Shown here in pieces: positions 7,830 through 16,037 of a stretch of 40,143 bases of DNA. The notes below the pieces were generated by a model. That model was not told the DNA's origin. It did not search any database and was given only the letters and a program-made list of their open reading frames with translations. The position numbers were made by a program, and so were the translations under genes. Source of the DNA: Parablautia intestinalis (GTDB lineage: Bacteria > Bacillota > Clostridia > Lachnospirales > Lachnospiraceae). The stretch is from positions 1-40,143 of the forward strand of contig RAYQ01000027.1 in NCBI GenBank assembly GCA_003612395.1, given 5' to 3'. Each line of letters starts with the position of its first letter. Positions within the stretch are counted from its first letter, which is position 1.

Positions 7830-8288
7830 ATGGTTATCAGGATGGAAATCAGGTCAATGATGATAGACGACTATGATGGTGTATATGCTTTGTGGATGAG
7901 CATTAAGGGATTTGCGCTCAGGAGCCTGGATGATTCCAGGGAAGGGGTGGAGCGGTTTTTAAAAAGAAACCCGGGAAACAGCGTTGTGGCAATTGAGGAT
8001 GGAAAAATTGTGGGAAGCATTCTGTGCGGTCATGATGGCAGGAGAGGGTGTCTGTATCATGTGTGCGTTCATGAAGCATACCGCATGAGAGGAATAGGGA
8101 AAAGCATGGTGGTCTATTGCATGAAGGAGCTGGAAAAGGAACAAATCAGTAAGGTATCCCTGATTGCATTTACCGTGAATGATATTGGAAATGCTTTCTG
8201 GAAAGAAATCGGATGGACAAGACGGGAAGATTTGAATTATTATGATTTTGTGTTGAATAAAAAGAATATTGTAAATTTTAACAAATAA
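7830..8288 (+). CDS. GNAT family N-acetyltransferase
   Basis: A small acetyltransferase of about 152 residues. The core GNAT region has VVAIEDGKIVGSILCGHDGR, then VHEAYRMRGIGKSMVVYCM, the acetyl-CoA pyrophosphate loop (R/Q-x-x-G-x-G/A form RMRGIG). NAFWKEIGWTRRED is the usual C-terminal part. Start is uncertain: ATG at 7830 follows GGAAGGGAG almost directly, ATG at 7842 gives the more typical MEIRSMM start, and a GTG at 7794 overlaps the previous stop. The acceptor is unknown. Being inside the arginine cluster, it should not be mistaken for ArgA, since ArgJ already supplies acetylglutamate. Confidence 0.8.
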   Translation: MVIRMEIRSMMIDDYDGVYALWMSIKGFALRSLDDSREGVERFLKRNPGNSVVAIEDGKIVGSILCGHDGRRGCLYHVCVHEAYRMRGIGKSMVVYCMKELEKEQISKVSLIAFTVNDIGNAFWKEIGWTRREDLNYYDFVLNKKNIVNFNK

Positions 8289-8333
8289 CAAATTGCCCGT
8301 GGGAATACGGCAATGCGGAAATGGAGGATAAAA

Positions 8334-9557
8334 TTGAAAATAATTTCAGGCGGCGTAACCGCAGCAAAAGGATTTGAGGCAGCAGGAGCCCAGGCTGGTA
8401 TCAAGTATAAGGAAAGAATGGATATGGCTGTAATTTACAGCAGGAAGCCCTGCGTACTGGCAGGAACTTTCACCAGCAATTTGGTGAAAGCGGCACCTGT
8501 TTTATGGGATAAAAAGATTGTGGAGGAGTCTGCTTTCGGACAGGCGGTAATCATCAATGCGGGAATAGCCAATGCCTGCACAGGAAAAGAGGGGTATGAT
8601 TACTGCAAACAGACTGCCGCCAGGGCATCGCAGGCATTAGGAGTGCCGGAGGATTCCGTATTAGTGGCATCTACGGGCGTGATTGGCATGCAGCTCCCCA
8701 TTGAAAGGATTAAGGCAGGAGTGGATAAGCTTGCCGGGGCAAAAGCGGATACCATAGAGGCGGGCAGCCAGGCGGCGAAGGCTATCATGACCACGGACAC
8801 CCGGTCAAAGGAAACCGCTGTGGAAATTGACATAAACGGCGTTAAGGTGACTTTGGGAGGTATGTGCAAAGGCTCCGGCATGATTCATCCCAACATGTGC
8901 ACTATGCTTGCCTTTGTGACCAGCGATGCGGTAATAGCCAAGGAGCTGCTTACAAAGGCGGTTAAGGAGGATGTGAAGGACACCTTTAATATGATATCTG
9001 TGGACGGAGACACTTCCACCAACGATACCCTTCTGGTGATGGCAAACGGCATGGCGAAAAATCCGGAAATTAAGGAGGGCACGCCGGAGTATGAGGCGTT
9101 TAAAGAAGCCCTTCACTATGTAAATGAAACCCTTGCCAAAATGATGGCAGGCGATGGAGAGGGGGCAACGGCCCTTTTTGAGACGAAGGTAATAAATGCC
9201 GCGGCAAAAGAGGATGCACGTATTTTAAGCAAGGCTGTGATTTGCTCGAGCCTTACCAAGGCGGCTATTTACGGGCACGATGCCAATTGGGGGAGGATTC
9301 TTTGCGCCCTTGGGTATTCGGGGGTAAAGTTTGATCCGGAAAAGATAGAGCTTTATTTTGAAAGCAGGGCGGGAAAGATTTTAATTTACAAAGACGCAGT
9401 GGCGGCGGACTACAGCGAGGAGGAGGCCGGAAAAATTTTGTCAGAGCCGCATGTGACCGTGATTGTAGATATGAAGATGGGAAATGAGACGGCAACTGCC
9501 TGGGGGTGCGATTTGACCTATGATTACGTGAAAATTAATGCGGATTACAGGAGCTAA
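8334..9557 (+). CDS. argJ: Bifunctional ornithine acetyltransferase / N-acetylglutamate synthase
   Basis: A 407-residue enzyme that moves the acetyl group from N-acetylornithine to glutamate, and can also make acetylglutamate from acetyl-CoA. The self-cleavage site is the conserved Thr190 in PNMCTMLAF; cleavage gives alpha and beta chains. KGSGMIHPNM and DGDTSTNDT are family motifs. I place the start at TTG 8334: GGAGG lies 6 bases before it, and the product MKIISGGVTAAKGF matches the family start. An ATG at 8313 would add seven residues and lacks a good SD. ArgJ makes the arginine pathway here cyclic. Confidence 0.95.
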   Translation: MKIISGGVTAAKGFEAAGAQAGIKYKERMDMAVIYSRKPCVLAGTFTSNLVKAAPVLWDKKIVEESAFGQAVIINAGIANACTGKEGYDYCKQTAARASQALGVPEDSVLVASTGVIGMQLPIERIKAGVDKLAGAKADTIEAGSQAAKAIMTTDTRSKETAVEIDINGVKVTLGGMCKGSGMIHPNMCTMLAFVTSDAVIAKELLTKAVKEDVKDTFNMISVDGDTSTNDTLLVMANGMAKNPEIKEGTPEYEAFKEALHYVNETLAKMMAGDGEGATALFETKVINAAAKEDARILSKAVICSSLTKAAIYGHDANWGRILCALGYSGVKFDPEKIELYFESRAGKILIYKDAVAADYSEEEAGKILSEPHVTVIVDMKMGNETATAWGCDLTYDYVKINADYRS

Positions 9558-9558
9558 A

Positions 9559-9641
9559 GACATGAAGTATCTCTAAGGCTGCCAAATACGCAGCCTAAGA
9601 GATACTATGTCATGTCTGGAAGAATCGCGGAGCGATTCTTC
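9559..9641. repeat. Two strong hairpins after argJ
   Basis: A long hairpin starts two bases after the argJ stop. GACATGAAGTATCTCTAAGG (continuing to 9582) pairs with 9590-9616, with one mismatch and a 3-base bulge. It is followed directly by GAAGAATCGC-GGA-GCGATTCTTC (9619-9641), a perfect 10-base stem. Neither has a T-run, so they may protect or process the mRNA rather than end transcription. The rest of the argJ-argB gap (9642-9812) has no gene. Confidence 0.7.
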
Positions 9642-9812
9642 TGAATAAGCGGGAAGTTTTCTCATAAAGCATAGTAATATAAGCAGCAGGCTTTTCGTAA
9701 AGCGTGGCAGAGTTTGTTCCGAATGGCTGGCAGGCGGTTTGCGAAGCAGGGCAGTGCCTGATAGGGTTATAGAGTAAAAGAATAAAATGATTTATTTATG
9801 GAAGGGAAAGAG

Positions 9813-10721
9813 ATGGAGCAGGAAGTGTTAAAGAAGGCGGAGGTTTTGATTGAGGCCTTACCTTATATACAGAAATTTAACCGGAAAATTATTGTAGTAA
9901 AATACGGCGGATCGGCCATGAGTAATGAGGAGCTGCAAAAGAATGTCATTAAGGACGTGACACTGCTTAAGCTGGTGGGCTTTAAGCCGATTATTGTCCA
10001 CGGCGGCGGTAAGGAGATCAGCAAATGGTCTGACAAGGTAGGAAAGGAATCAAAGTTTGTAAACGGCCTGCGGGTTACGGACGAGGAAACCATGGAAATT
10101 GCGGAGATGGTTCTTAACAAGGTTAACAAAAGGCTTGTGTCCATGGTCCAGGAGCTGGGCGTAAGTGCAGTGGGGGTAAGCGGTAAGGACGGCGGCCTTA
10201 TTCATGTGGAAAAGAAATATTCAGACGGACAGGATATCGGTTATGTAGGGGAGATTACGGACGTTAATCCCAAAATTCTTTATGACCTTCTGGAAAAGGA
10301 TTTTCTGCCGATTGTAGCGCCCGTAGGATTGGATGATGCGTTTAAAACCTACAATATCAATGCGGATGATGCAGCCTGTGCGGTTGCAAAGGCTGTGGGA
10401 GCAGATAAGCTGGTATTTTTAACAGATATAGAAGGACTTTACAGAGATGTTAATGATAAGAGCTCTTTTATACCAAGGATCACGGCTTCCGATGCGGAAG
10501 CGCTTATTGAAAGCGGTATTATTGGAGGCGGTATGCTTCCAAAGCTTGGCAACTGCACTTCGGCTGTTAAAAACGGCGTAAACAGGGTGCATATTCTGGA
10601 TGGAAGGATCCTTCACTGTCTGCTGCTTGAAATCTTTACAAACGAAGGTGTGGGAACAATGATACTGCGGGATGAAGACAGCGTGAAGAAAATTTCTAAG
10701 TCCGCAAAAGACGCGAACTAA
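9813..10721 (+). CDS. argB: Acetylglutamate kinase
   Basis: A 302-residue amino acid kinase that phosphorylates N-acetylglutamate, usually the feedback-controlled step. VVKYGGSAM (about residues 27-35) and [11 protein letters not shown] (about 58-68) are the nucleotide and substrate loops; [13 protein letters not shown] is the family signature. Start: ATG 9813 has AAGGG six bases before it and gives [20 protein letters not shown], a normal N-terminus; ATG 9798 would add five residues and has no SD. The N-terminal helix before residue 25 is the kind that allows hexamers with arginine feedback, but I infer this only from family knowledge. Confidence 0.96.
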   Translation: MEQEVLKKAEVLIEALPYIQKFNRKIIVVKYGGSAMSNEELQKNVIKDVTLLKLVGFKPIIVHGGGKEISKWSDKVGKESKFVNGLRVTDEETMEIAEMVLNKVNKRLVSMVQELGVSAVGVSGKDGGLIHVEKKYSDGQDIGYVGEITDVNPKILYDLLEKDFLPIVAPVGLDDAFKTYNINADDAACAVAKAVGADKLVFLTDIEGLYRDVNDKSSFIPRITASDAEALIESGIIGGGMLPKLGNCTSAVKNGVNRVHILDGRILHCLLLEIFTNEGVGTMILRDEDSVKKISKSAKDAN

Positions 10722-10729
10722 GAAATTTT

Positions 10730-10832
10730 AAGGTTTGCAAGCAAACCTTTTTCACGCAAGAAGAATGCCTTGAAAAAACGCCTTAAAAGGCGGGCATTCT
10801 TCGTCCAGATTTGTGTTGCCGCGCAGCGGCAA
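10730..10832. repeat. Three hairpins in the argB-argD gap
   Basis: Three consecutive inverted repeats: AAGGTTTGC-AA-GCAAACCTT (10730-10749); GAAGAATGCC / GGCATTCTTC (10760-10769 and 10793-10802), with an inner CGCCTT-AA-AAGGCG; and TTGCCGC-GCA-GCGGCAA (10816-10832). The words TTCACGCAAGAA and ATTTGTG found here also occur in the argG-leader insertion, read on the argG strand, suggesting related elements. Confidence 0.65.
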
Positions 10833-10885
10833 AAGAACTTAGAAATTCATAAGGAAACGGACAGAAAGGAAACGGGGTACCAGGA

Positions 10886-12088
10886 ATGAATATGCAGGAA
10901 TATATTGAGGATGCGGAGAAAGCACTTTTACATACCTATAATCGTTATCAGATTGTTTTAGATAAAGGGGAAGGTGTATATCTTTATGATCTGGATGGAA
11001 AAAAGTATCTGGATTTCTGCGCAGGGATTGCCGTGTTTGCGTTGGGCTATCATAACGAAAAGTATAATGACGCGCTGAAGGTGCAGATTGACAAGGTGAT
11101 ACACACTTCAAATTACTATTACAATGTACCGGCCATAGAGGCGGCAAAGAAACTTAAGAAGGTTTCCGGAATGGACCGGGTATTTTTTACCAACAGCGGT
11201 GCGGAGGCAGTGGAAGGCGCAATTAAGGCAGCGCGAAAATACGCATACTTAAAGGATGGCAGCACGGACCATGAGATTATCGCCATGGAGCACTCCTTTC
11301 ACGGCAGGACCATGGGTGCTTTGTCCGTGACAGGAAATCCAAAGTACCGGGAGGCCTTTGAGCCCATGATTGGGAATATCCGGTTTGCTAAGCTGAATGA
11401 TTTTGAGAGCGTACTTTCCAATGTGACGGATAAGACCTGTGCTGTTTTGTTTGAGACAGTGCAGGGAGAAGGCGGAATATATCCTGCTGATGAAAGCTTT
11501 TTAAAGAAGGTGAAGGCTCTTTGTGAGGAAAGAGATATACTTCTTATTCTGGATGAGATTCAGTGCGGTATGGGACGGACAGGCTGTATGTTTGCATGGC
11601 AGAAATATAGCGTAAAGCCGGACATTATGGTTACGGCCAAGGCGCTTGGGTGCGGTGTGCCGGTGGGCGCTTTTCTTTTGACGGAGCATGTAGCGCAAAA
11701 TTCCCTTACAAGCGGAGACCATGGCACAACCTACGGCGGAAATCCTTTAGCGGCTGCTGCAATCAATATTGTACTTGATTTATTTGAAGAGAACCATATA
11801 ATAGATAATGTAAAAGAGGTGGGATCTTATCTGGAAGAAACACTGGATAGGCTTGTAAGTGATTATACCTGTGTTAAAGAAAGGCGCGGATCCGGACTGA
11901 TGCAGGGGCTTGCTCTTACGGTTCCGGCGGGAGATGTAATTCACAAGGCTCTCGAAAAAGGGCTGATTATTGTAAATGCAGGTGCCAATGTGCTTCGCTT
12001 TGTACCGCCCCTGGTGATACGGAAAGAAAATGTGGACGACATGGCGGCAATCCTGCGGGCGTGTCTGGATGAAATAGAAATGGGGTAA
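10886..12088 (+). CDS. argD: Acetylornithine aminotransferase
   Basis: A 400-residue class III PLP aminotransferase, converting acetylglutamate semialdehyde to acetylornithine. The PLP lysine is K252 (TAKALGCG); the paired aspartate is D223 in ILDEIQCGMGRTG; FTNSGAEAVEGAIK binds the phosphate. In an arginine cluster this is ArgD rather than ornithine or GABA aminotransferase. The start could be ATG 10886 or ATG 10892; an AGGA lies just before the first. A 10-base sequence AAGGAAACGG is duplicated (10851-10860, 10866-10875) in its leader. The next gene starts 2 bases after its stop. Confidence 0.95.
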   Translation: MNMQEYIEDAEKALLHTYNRYQIVLDKGEGVYLYDLDGKKYLDFCAGIAVFALGYHNEKYNDALKVQIDKVIHTSNYYYNVPAIEAAKKLKKVSGMDRVFFTNSGAEAVEGAIKAARKYAYLKDGSTDHEIIAMEHSFHGRTMGALSVTGNPKYREAFEPMIGNIRFAKLNDFESVLSNVTDKTCAVLFETVQGEGGIYPADESFLKKVKALCEERDILLILDEIQCGMGRTGCMFAWQKYSVKPDIMVTAKALGCGVPVGAFLLTEHVAQNSLTSGDHGTTYGGNPLAAAAINIVLDLFEENHIIDNVKEVGSYLEETLDRLVSDYTCVKERRGSGLMQGLALTVPAGDVIHKALEKGLIIVNAGANVLRFVPPLVIRKENVDDMAAILRACLDEIEMG

Positions 12089-12090
12089 AA

Positions 12091-13695
12091 ATGAATCTGA
12101 AAGGAAGACTAATAGCGGCAGGGGTACTTGCGGCGGCAGCAGTGATTACCTTTGGTATTGCCAAATCAGGAAGGCTGATTTCAGATAAACAGGAGGATAC
12201 GGTTTTTTCAGGGAGGAAGGAGACGCTTTATCTGTGGTATGCGGATGAAGGGCTTACTTCTTATTTAAGCGCCGCCGCCGTAACCTATAATGAGAGCCAT
12301 GACGTGCGGGTGGTGCCGGTGCTGGAATCGGGGCTTGAATACCTTGAAAAAATTAACAGCGCCTCCCTTGCGGAAGATGGCGGGGCTGATATATATGTTT
12401 TGAGCCATGATTTGCTGGGAAAGGCTTATCTGGCGGGACTTGCCAGCGAAGTAAGCCCCCCCGAAGGGGTTTTGATGGAGGAGAGCTATATGGGCACCGG
12501 TCTTAACGCGGCGGCCTATAAGGATAAGATAATCGGCTATCCTTTTTATTTTGAGACAAGCGCCCTTTTGTATAACAAGACTTATTTAAAGGATATGGCA
12601 GTCAGCTTTTTGGAAACGGAAAAAGCCCGGGCGGAGGCAGAAAATCAGGAAGGTGCGCAAGGGCAGGGAGCGGAAGGAGAAGAAACCGCTCCGGCAGATG
12701 GAAGCGCGCAGGCAGGAGAAAATACCGGCACAGGCAGCGAAGCAGGAAGCGGTGAAGACGCAGGTGATGGAAGGGCCGAAGATGAAATGGCCGCAAACGG
12801 CTTTAGTAAGGAGCAGATTGCTGAAAAAATGCAGGAGCTTTTACCTGCAACCATAGAAGAGATAGAAACCTTTGCGGATAACTATGATGCGCCGGAGCAG
12901 GTGGAGGGTGTCTTTAAGTGGGATGTGACAGATATTTTTTATAATTATTTCTTTGTGGGAAATTCTATCAAAATAGGTGGGGAGGCCGGGTGGGATACCT
13001 CGCAGATTGACATTTATAATCAGGATGCCATTGCAAGTATGCGGGTTTACCAGGACCTGAACCAGTTTTTTTCCATTGATACCGGTGAAATTGACTATGA
13101 TACCATACTGGATGAATTTATAGATGGGAAAATGGTTTTCACCATTGCAACCACAGACGCGGTTGCGAGATTAGAGCAGGCCAGGGAGGAAGGGCTTTTT
13201 GCATATGAATATGATGTTGCCCTTGCGCCTGATGTAAGTGAAAGCAAAAAGGGAAGGTCTCTTTCCATGACAAACTGTGTGGTGGTAAATGGCTATTCCG
13301 AAAATAAAGAGGAGGCAAATGATTTCGCATATTTCCTAACCTCTCAGTACAATGACATTTTGTATGCAAGGGCCGGTAAGGTATCGGCAGCTAAAGAGAT
13401 GAGTTACGATTATGAGACTCTTGGCTGTTTTGCAAAGGAGTATGAGAGATCCATATCCATGCCTAAAATGATTGAGACCAGCGGCTTCTGGCTCAGACTC
13501 GAACAGTTATTTTCTAAGGTGTGGAACGGAGCGGATGCAAATGAAATGTTAAAGCAGCTCTCAGAGCAGGTGATGAGCCAGGTGACAGGCAGTCCTTATG
13601 AGGAACAGTATATAGAGGAAGAGATTCCAAAAGAGGAAGATGAGGAGTATCTGGACGAGGAATACTATACGCAGGAAGCGCTGGACGAACAGTAA
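12091..13695 (+). CDS. Membrane-anchored solute-binding-like protein
   Basis: A 534-residue protein resembling family 1 (MalE-type) extracellular solute-binding proteins: TLYLWYADEGLTSYLSAAAV at the start of the mature part, then ADIYVLSHDLLGKAYLAGLA, IIGYPFYFETSALLYNKTYL and the FIDGKMVFTIATTDAV segment in the second lobe. Instead of a lipobox it has an uncleaved-looking hydrophobic anchor (residues 7-24). A Glu/Gly/Ala/Ser-rich low-complexity insert (about 174-235) interrupts the first lobe, and the C-terminus is very acidic (about 505-534). No ABC permease or ATPase gene is nearby. It starts 2 bases after argD, so it is probably cotranscribed with arginine genes. Ligand unknown; it may sense rather than import. 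Confidence 0.65.
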   Translation: MNLKGRLIAAGVLAAAAVITFGIAKSGRLISDKQEDTVFSGRKETLYLWYADEGLTSYLSAAAVTYNESHDVRVVPVLESGLEYLEKINSASLAEDGGADIYVLSHDLLGKAYLAGLASEVSPPEGVLMEESYMGTGLNAAAYKDKIIGYPFYFETSALLYNKTYLKDMAVSFLETEKARAEAENQEGAQGQGAEGEETAPADGSAQAGENTGTGSEAGSGEDAGDGRAEDEMAANGFSKEQIAEKMQELLPATIEEIETFADNYDAPEQVEGVFKWDVTDIFYNYFFVGNSIKIGGEAGWDTSQIDIYNQDAIASMRVYQDLNQFFSIDTGEIDYDTILDEFIDGKMVFTIATTDAVARLEQAREEGLFAYEYDVALAPDVSESKKGRSLSMTNCVVVNGYSENKEEANDFAYFLTSQYNDILYARAGKVSAAKEMSYDYETLGCFAKEYERSISMPKMIETSGFWLRLEQLFSKVWNGADANEMLKQLSEQVMSQVTGSPYEEQYIEEEIPKEEDEEYLDEEYYTQEALDEQ

Positions 13696-13835
13696 GCTTA
13701 GTTTATTCCCGCGGGGGTTGACTGCATGCACGGGGAATAGTATACCGGGACAAATGAATAAATTTCCAATCATATGGGTATGATGAAACATATTAACAAA
13801 AGTGTTTTAACAAAAAACTGTTAAGGAGGATCCGT

Positions 13836-14267
13836 ATGATTGGATTTTTTATTGCGCTTATTTCCGGTGCGCTTATGAGTGTTCAGGGAGTGTTTAATAC
13901 ACAGGTAACCAAGTCTTCCAGCATCTGGGTAGCCAATGCATTTGTACAGTTTACAGCGCTTTTGGTCTGTCTGGCGGCATGGTTTTTTGCGGACAGATCA
14001 TCTTTTGGAGCTTTGTTTAAGGTGGAGCCTAAGTATATGCTGCTTGGAGGGGCTATTGGCGCTTTTATCACCTACACCGTGATAAAGGGCATGGAACTTT
14101 TAGGACCGGCAAAGGCTGCAATGCTGATTGTGGTGGCCCAGCTGCTTGTGGCCTATGTGATAGAGCTTTTAGGACTGTTTGGAGTGGAAAAACAGCCTTT
14201 GCAGTGGAAGAAAGTGATTGGTATGGGAGTGGCAATTGTGGGAATTATTCTTTTCAAGTGGGAGTAA
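13836..14267 (+). CDS. DMT-superfamily small membrane protein (YdcZ/DUF606)
   Basis: A 143-residue protein with five hydrophobic segments and the DUF606/YdcZ pattern: IALISGALMSVQGVFNTQVTK at the N-terminus, a second half with GPAKAAMLIVVAQLLVAYVIE and VIGMGVAIVGIILFKWE at the end. Members are half-size relatives of drug/metabolite transporters and may dimerise. The SD AAGGAGGA lies 5 bases before the ATG. Substrate unknown. A hairpin upstream (TATTCCC.../...GGGGAATA, about 13706-13740) probably separates it from the preceding gene. Confidence 0.8.
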   Translation: MIGFFIALISGALMSVQGVFNTQVTKSSSIWVANAFVQFTALLVCLAAWFFADRSSFGALFKVEPKYMLLGGAIGAFITYTVIKGMELLGPAKAAMLIVVAQLLVAYVIELLGLFGVEKQPLQWKKVIGMGVAIVGIILFKWE

Positions 14268-14282
14268 TACAGATGCATGCCC

Positions 14283-14349
14283 GGAAAGCTCAAATCTTCC
14301 AAGGCTGCCGCGCTTTCTAAAGGTTCCTTTTGGATTATCTGAGCTTTCC
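14283..14349 (+). terminator. Long imperfect inverted repeat after the DMT gene
   Basis: GGAAAGCTCA (14283-14292) pairs perfectly with TGAGCTTTCC (14340-14349), with further partial pairing inside. It could stop or slow transcription between the DMT gene and the comEA block; there is no strong T-run, so this is tentative. Confidence 0.4.
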
Positions 14350-14413
14350 AAAGGTACATCGTCTGCGGATAACTATGCGGATTTTCATACAAAATAAAAC
14401 GGGAACTTCTGGC

Positions 14414-14442
14414 TTGTCAATGAAGGAAATTTAATTTACAAT
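14414..14442 (+). promoter_or_regulatory. Promoter of the comEA-like gene
   Basis: -35 TTGTCA (14414-14419), 17-base spacer, -10 TACAAT (14437-14442). The expected transcription start, about 14449-14451, coincides with the first arm of the hairpin at 14451-14495. Confidence 0.6.
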
Positions 14443-14450
14443 GAAATAGT

Positions 14451-14495
14451 ATCGTTATAAGGGGCTTTCTGTTTTCGCAGAAAGGAGATAACGAT
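14451..14495 (+). promoter_or_regulatory. 5'-end RNA hairpin enclosing SD and start codon
   Basis: ATCGTTAT (14451-14458) pairs with ATAACGAT (14488-14495), and CTTTCTG (14465-14471) pairs with CAGAAAG (14478-14484) around a 6-base loop. The SD AAAGGAG (14481-14487) and the first two bases of the ATG (14494-14496) fall inside this structure. If it forms, ribosome access to the ComEA-like gene would be blocked, so it looks like a translational switch or thermosensor-type element. Confidence 0.55.
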
Positions 14496-15201
14496 GAAAG
14501 AAAAAATAAAGATAATAGCGGCAGCAGGGATTCTTGCCCTGAGCTCCGGTATTTTTTCAGGGTGCGGGGACCTTTTGGGAAAGGGGCAGGAGGAACTGCT
14601 TTTGACTTCCGAGCCTGCAAATACGGAGGGTTTGGCGTTTCCTTCTCCTTTGTCAGAGGGAGCAGAAGGTGAAACCGTGCAGGCAGACGCTTCAGCAATA
14701 GACAAAACCGGTAAAGATGACGGGCAGGAAACAAAGGAGTGCGTTGTACATATCTGCGGTGCAGTGGTGCATCCGGGGGTTTATACATTAGAAGAAAAAA
14801 GCAGGGTTTATCAGGCAATAGACAGGGCGGGCGGATTTCTGGAGGATGCCGATGCAGATTTTTTAAATCAGGCAGACTTCCTTTCAGATGGTATGAAGCT
14901 GTACGTGCCCACCAAAGAGGAGGTCAAAGCAGCAGGTGAGCTGCCGAAGTGGCAGGACGTGGGTAAAAATACTGGCAGCGCCGTGGAGGCAGACAGGGAG
15001 AAGGAAGATTCTCTTGTCAACATTAATACGGCAGGAGAGGAACTATTGTGCACGCTTCCGGGGATAGGAAGCAGTAAGGCAATGGGCATTATTTCTTACC
15101 GCGAAAAAAACGGTTCCTTCAGGCAGATTGAAGATATCATGAATGTGGAAGGAATCAAGGAGGGACTGTTTCAAAAAATCAGGGATAAAATTACGGTTTA
15201 G
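14494..15201 (+). CDS. comEA: ComEA-like helix-hairpin-helix lipoprotein
   Basis: A 235-residue protein related to ComEA, the surface DNA receptor of natural transformation. It has a lipoprotein signal (FSGC near residue 23), an acidic variable linker, an SLBB-type domain (about 82-145, CVVHICGAVVHPGVYTLEE) and a C-terminal helix-hairpin-helix DNA-binding domain (about 170-235) with VNINTAGEELLCTLPGIGSS. Most ComEA proteins have a plain membrane anchor, so a lipid anchor is a variation. ComEC is encoded about 3.3 kb downstream on the same strand. Translation may be controlled by the hairpin covering its SD and ATG. Confidence 0.85.
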   Translation: MKEKIKIIAAAGILALSSGIFSGCGDLLGKGQEELLLTSEPANTEGLAFPSPLSEGAEGETVQADASAIDKTGKDDGQETKECVVHICGAVVHPGVYTLEEKSRVYQAIDRAGGFLEDADADFLNQADFLSDGMKLYVPTKEEVKAAGELPKWQDVGKNTGSAVEADREKEDSLVNINTAGEELLCTLPGIGSSKAMGIISYREKNGSFRQIEDIMNVEGIKEGLFQKIRDKITV

Positions 15202-15302
15202 GAATTTTAATTGTGGCGGTCCGGGTGTCTGGACCGTTACAGTGCAGAAATAGAGACTGAGGCTTAAGGAGCCTGCAGGTAAGGGAGAGGACGTGTTTTC
15301 AT

Positions 15303-15983
15303 ATGGCAAAGAAAGTGCTGGTAGTAGATGATGAGAAATTAATTGTAAAAGGAATTCGTTTTAGTTTAGAGCAGGATGGAATGGAAGTAGACTGCGCTTA
15401 TGACGGAGAGGAAGCGCTGGAGATGATCAGAAACAAAACCTATGATATCATTCTTCTTGATGTGATGCTCCCTAAGCTCACAGGCTTTGAGGTGTGTCAG
15501 CAGGTAAGGGAGTTTTCCGGTGTCCCCATTGTCATGCTGACGGCTAAAGGGGAGGATATGGATAAGATTCTGGGACTGGAATATGGTGCAGACGATTATA
15601 TTATCAAACCCTTTAATATCCTGGAAGTAAAGGCAAGACTAAAAGCCATCATCAGGCGTACCTCTCCCAAGCCAAAGGAAGCGGCCAAGGTGATTGAAAG
15701 CGGTGATATGAAGCTTGACTGCGAGGGTAGGAGGGTTTATGTGGCAGGAAAGGAAATTAATTTAACGGCTAAGGAATTTGAGCTTTTGGAGCTTCTTGTG
15801 AGAAATGCTAATAAAGTGTACGGCAGGGAGAAACTTTTAAAGCTGGTATGGGGAAATGATTATCCGGGTGATGTGCGGACCGTGGATGTTCATATCAGAA
15901 GACTGCGGGAAAAAATAGAAAAAAATCCCTCTGAGCCAAAGTATGTGCACACAAAGTGGGGAGTGGGGTATTATTTTTCGTAA
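15303..15983 (+). CDS. OmpR/PhoB-family response regulator
   Basis: A 226-residue response regulator. The receiver domain (1-120) has the acidic pair VVDDE, the phosphoacceptor D53 (IILLDVMLPK) and the lysine in MLTAKGED. The winged-helix DNA-binding domain (about 130-226) has INLTAKEFELLELLVRN and VDVHIRRLREKIE, ending in TKWGVGYYF. The overall look is that of WalR/YycF or PhoP-like regulators. The partner kinase follows 54 bases later. Targets are unknown; the neighbouring envelope genes are likely candidates. Confidence 0.92.
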   Translation: MAKKVLVVDDEKLIVKGIRFSLEQDGMEVDCAYDGEEALEMIRNKTYDIILLDVMLPKLTGFEVCQQVREFSGVPIVMLTAKGEDMDKILGLEYGADDYIIKPFNILEVKARLKAIIRRTSPKPKEAAKVIESGDMKLDCEGRRVYVAGKEINLTAKEFELLELLVRNANKVYGREKLLKLVWGNDYPGDVRTVDVHIRRLREKIEKNPSEPKYVHTKWGVGYYFS

Positions 15984-16037
15984 CTGGCGGCTGCCAACAG
16001 GAAACAGAAAGTTTATTTTTAGAAAGGCAGTGCAGGC

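Noticed and set aside
7830-8288. ArgA-type N-acetylglutamate synthase
   Set aside because: The protein is a generic small GNAT with no features that single out glutamate, and ArgJ already supplies acetylglutamate.
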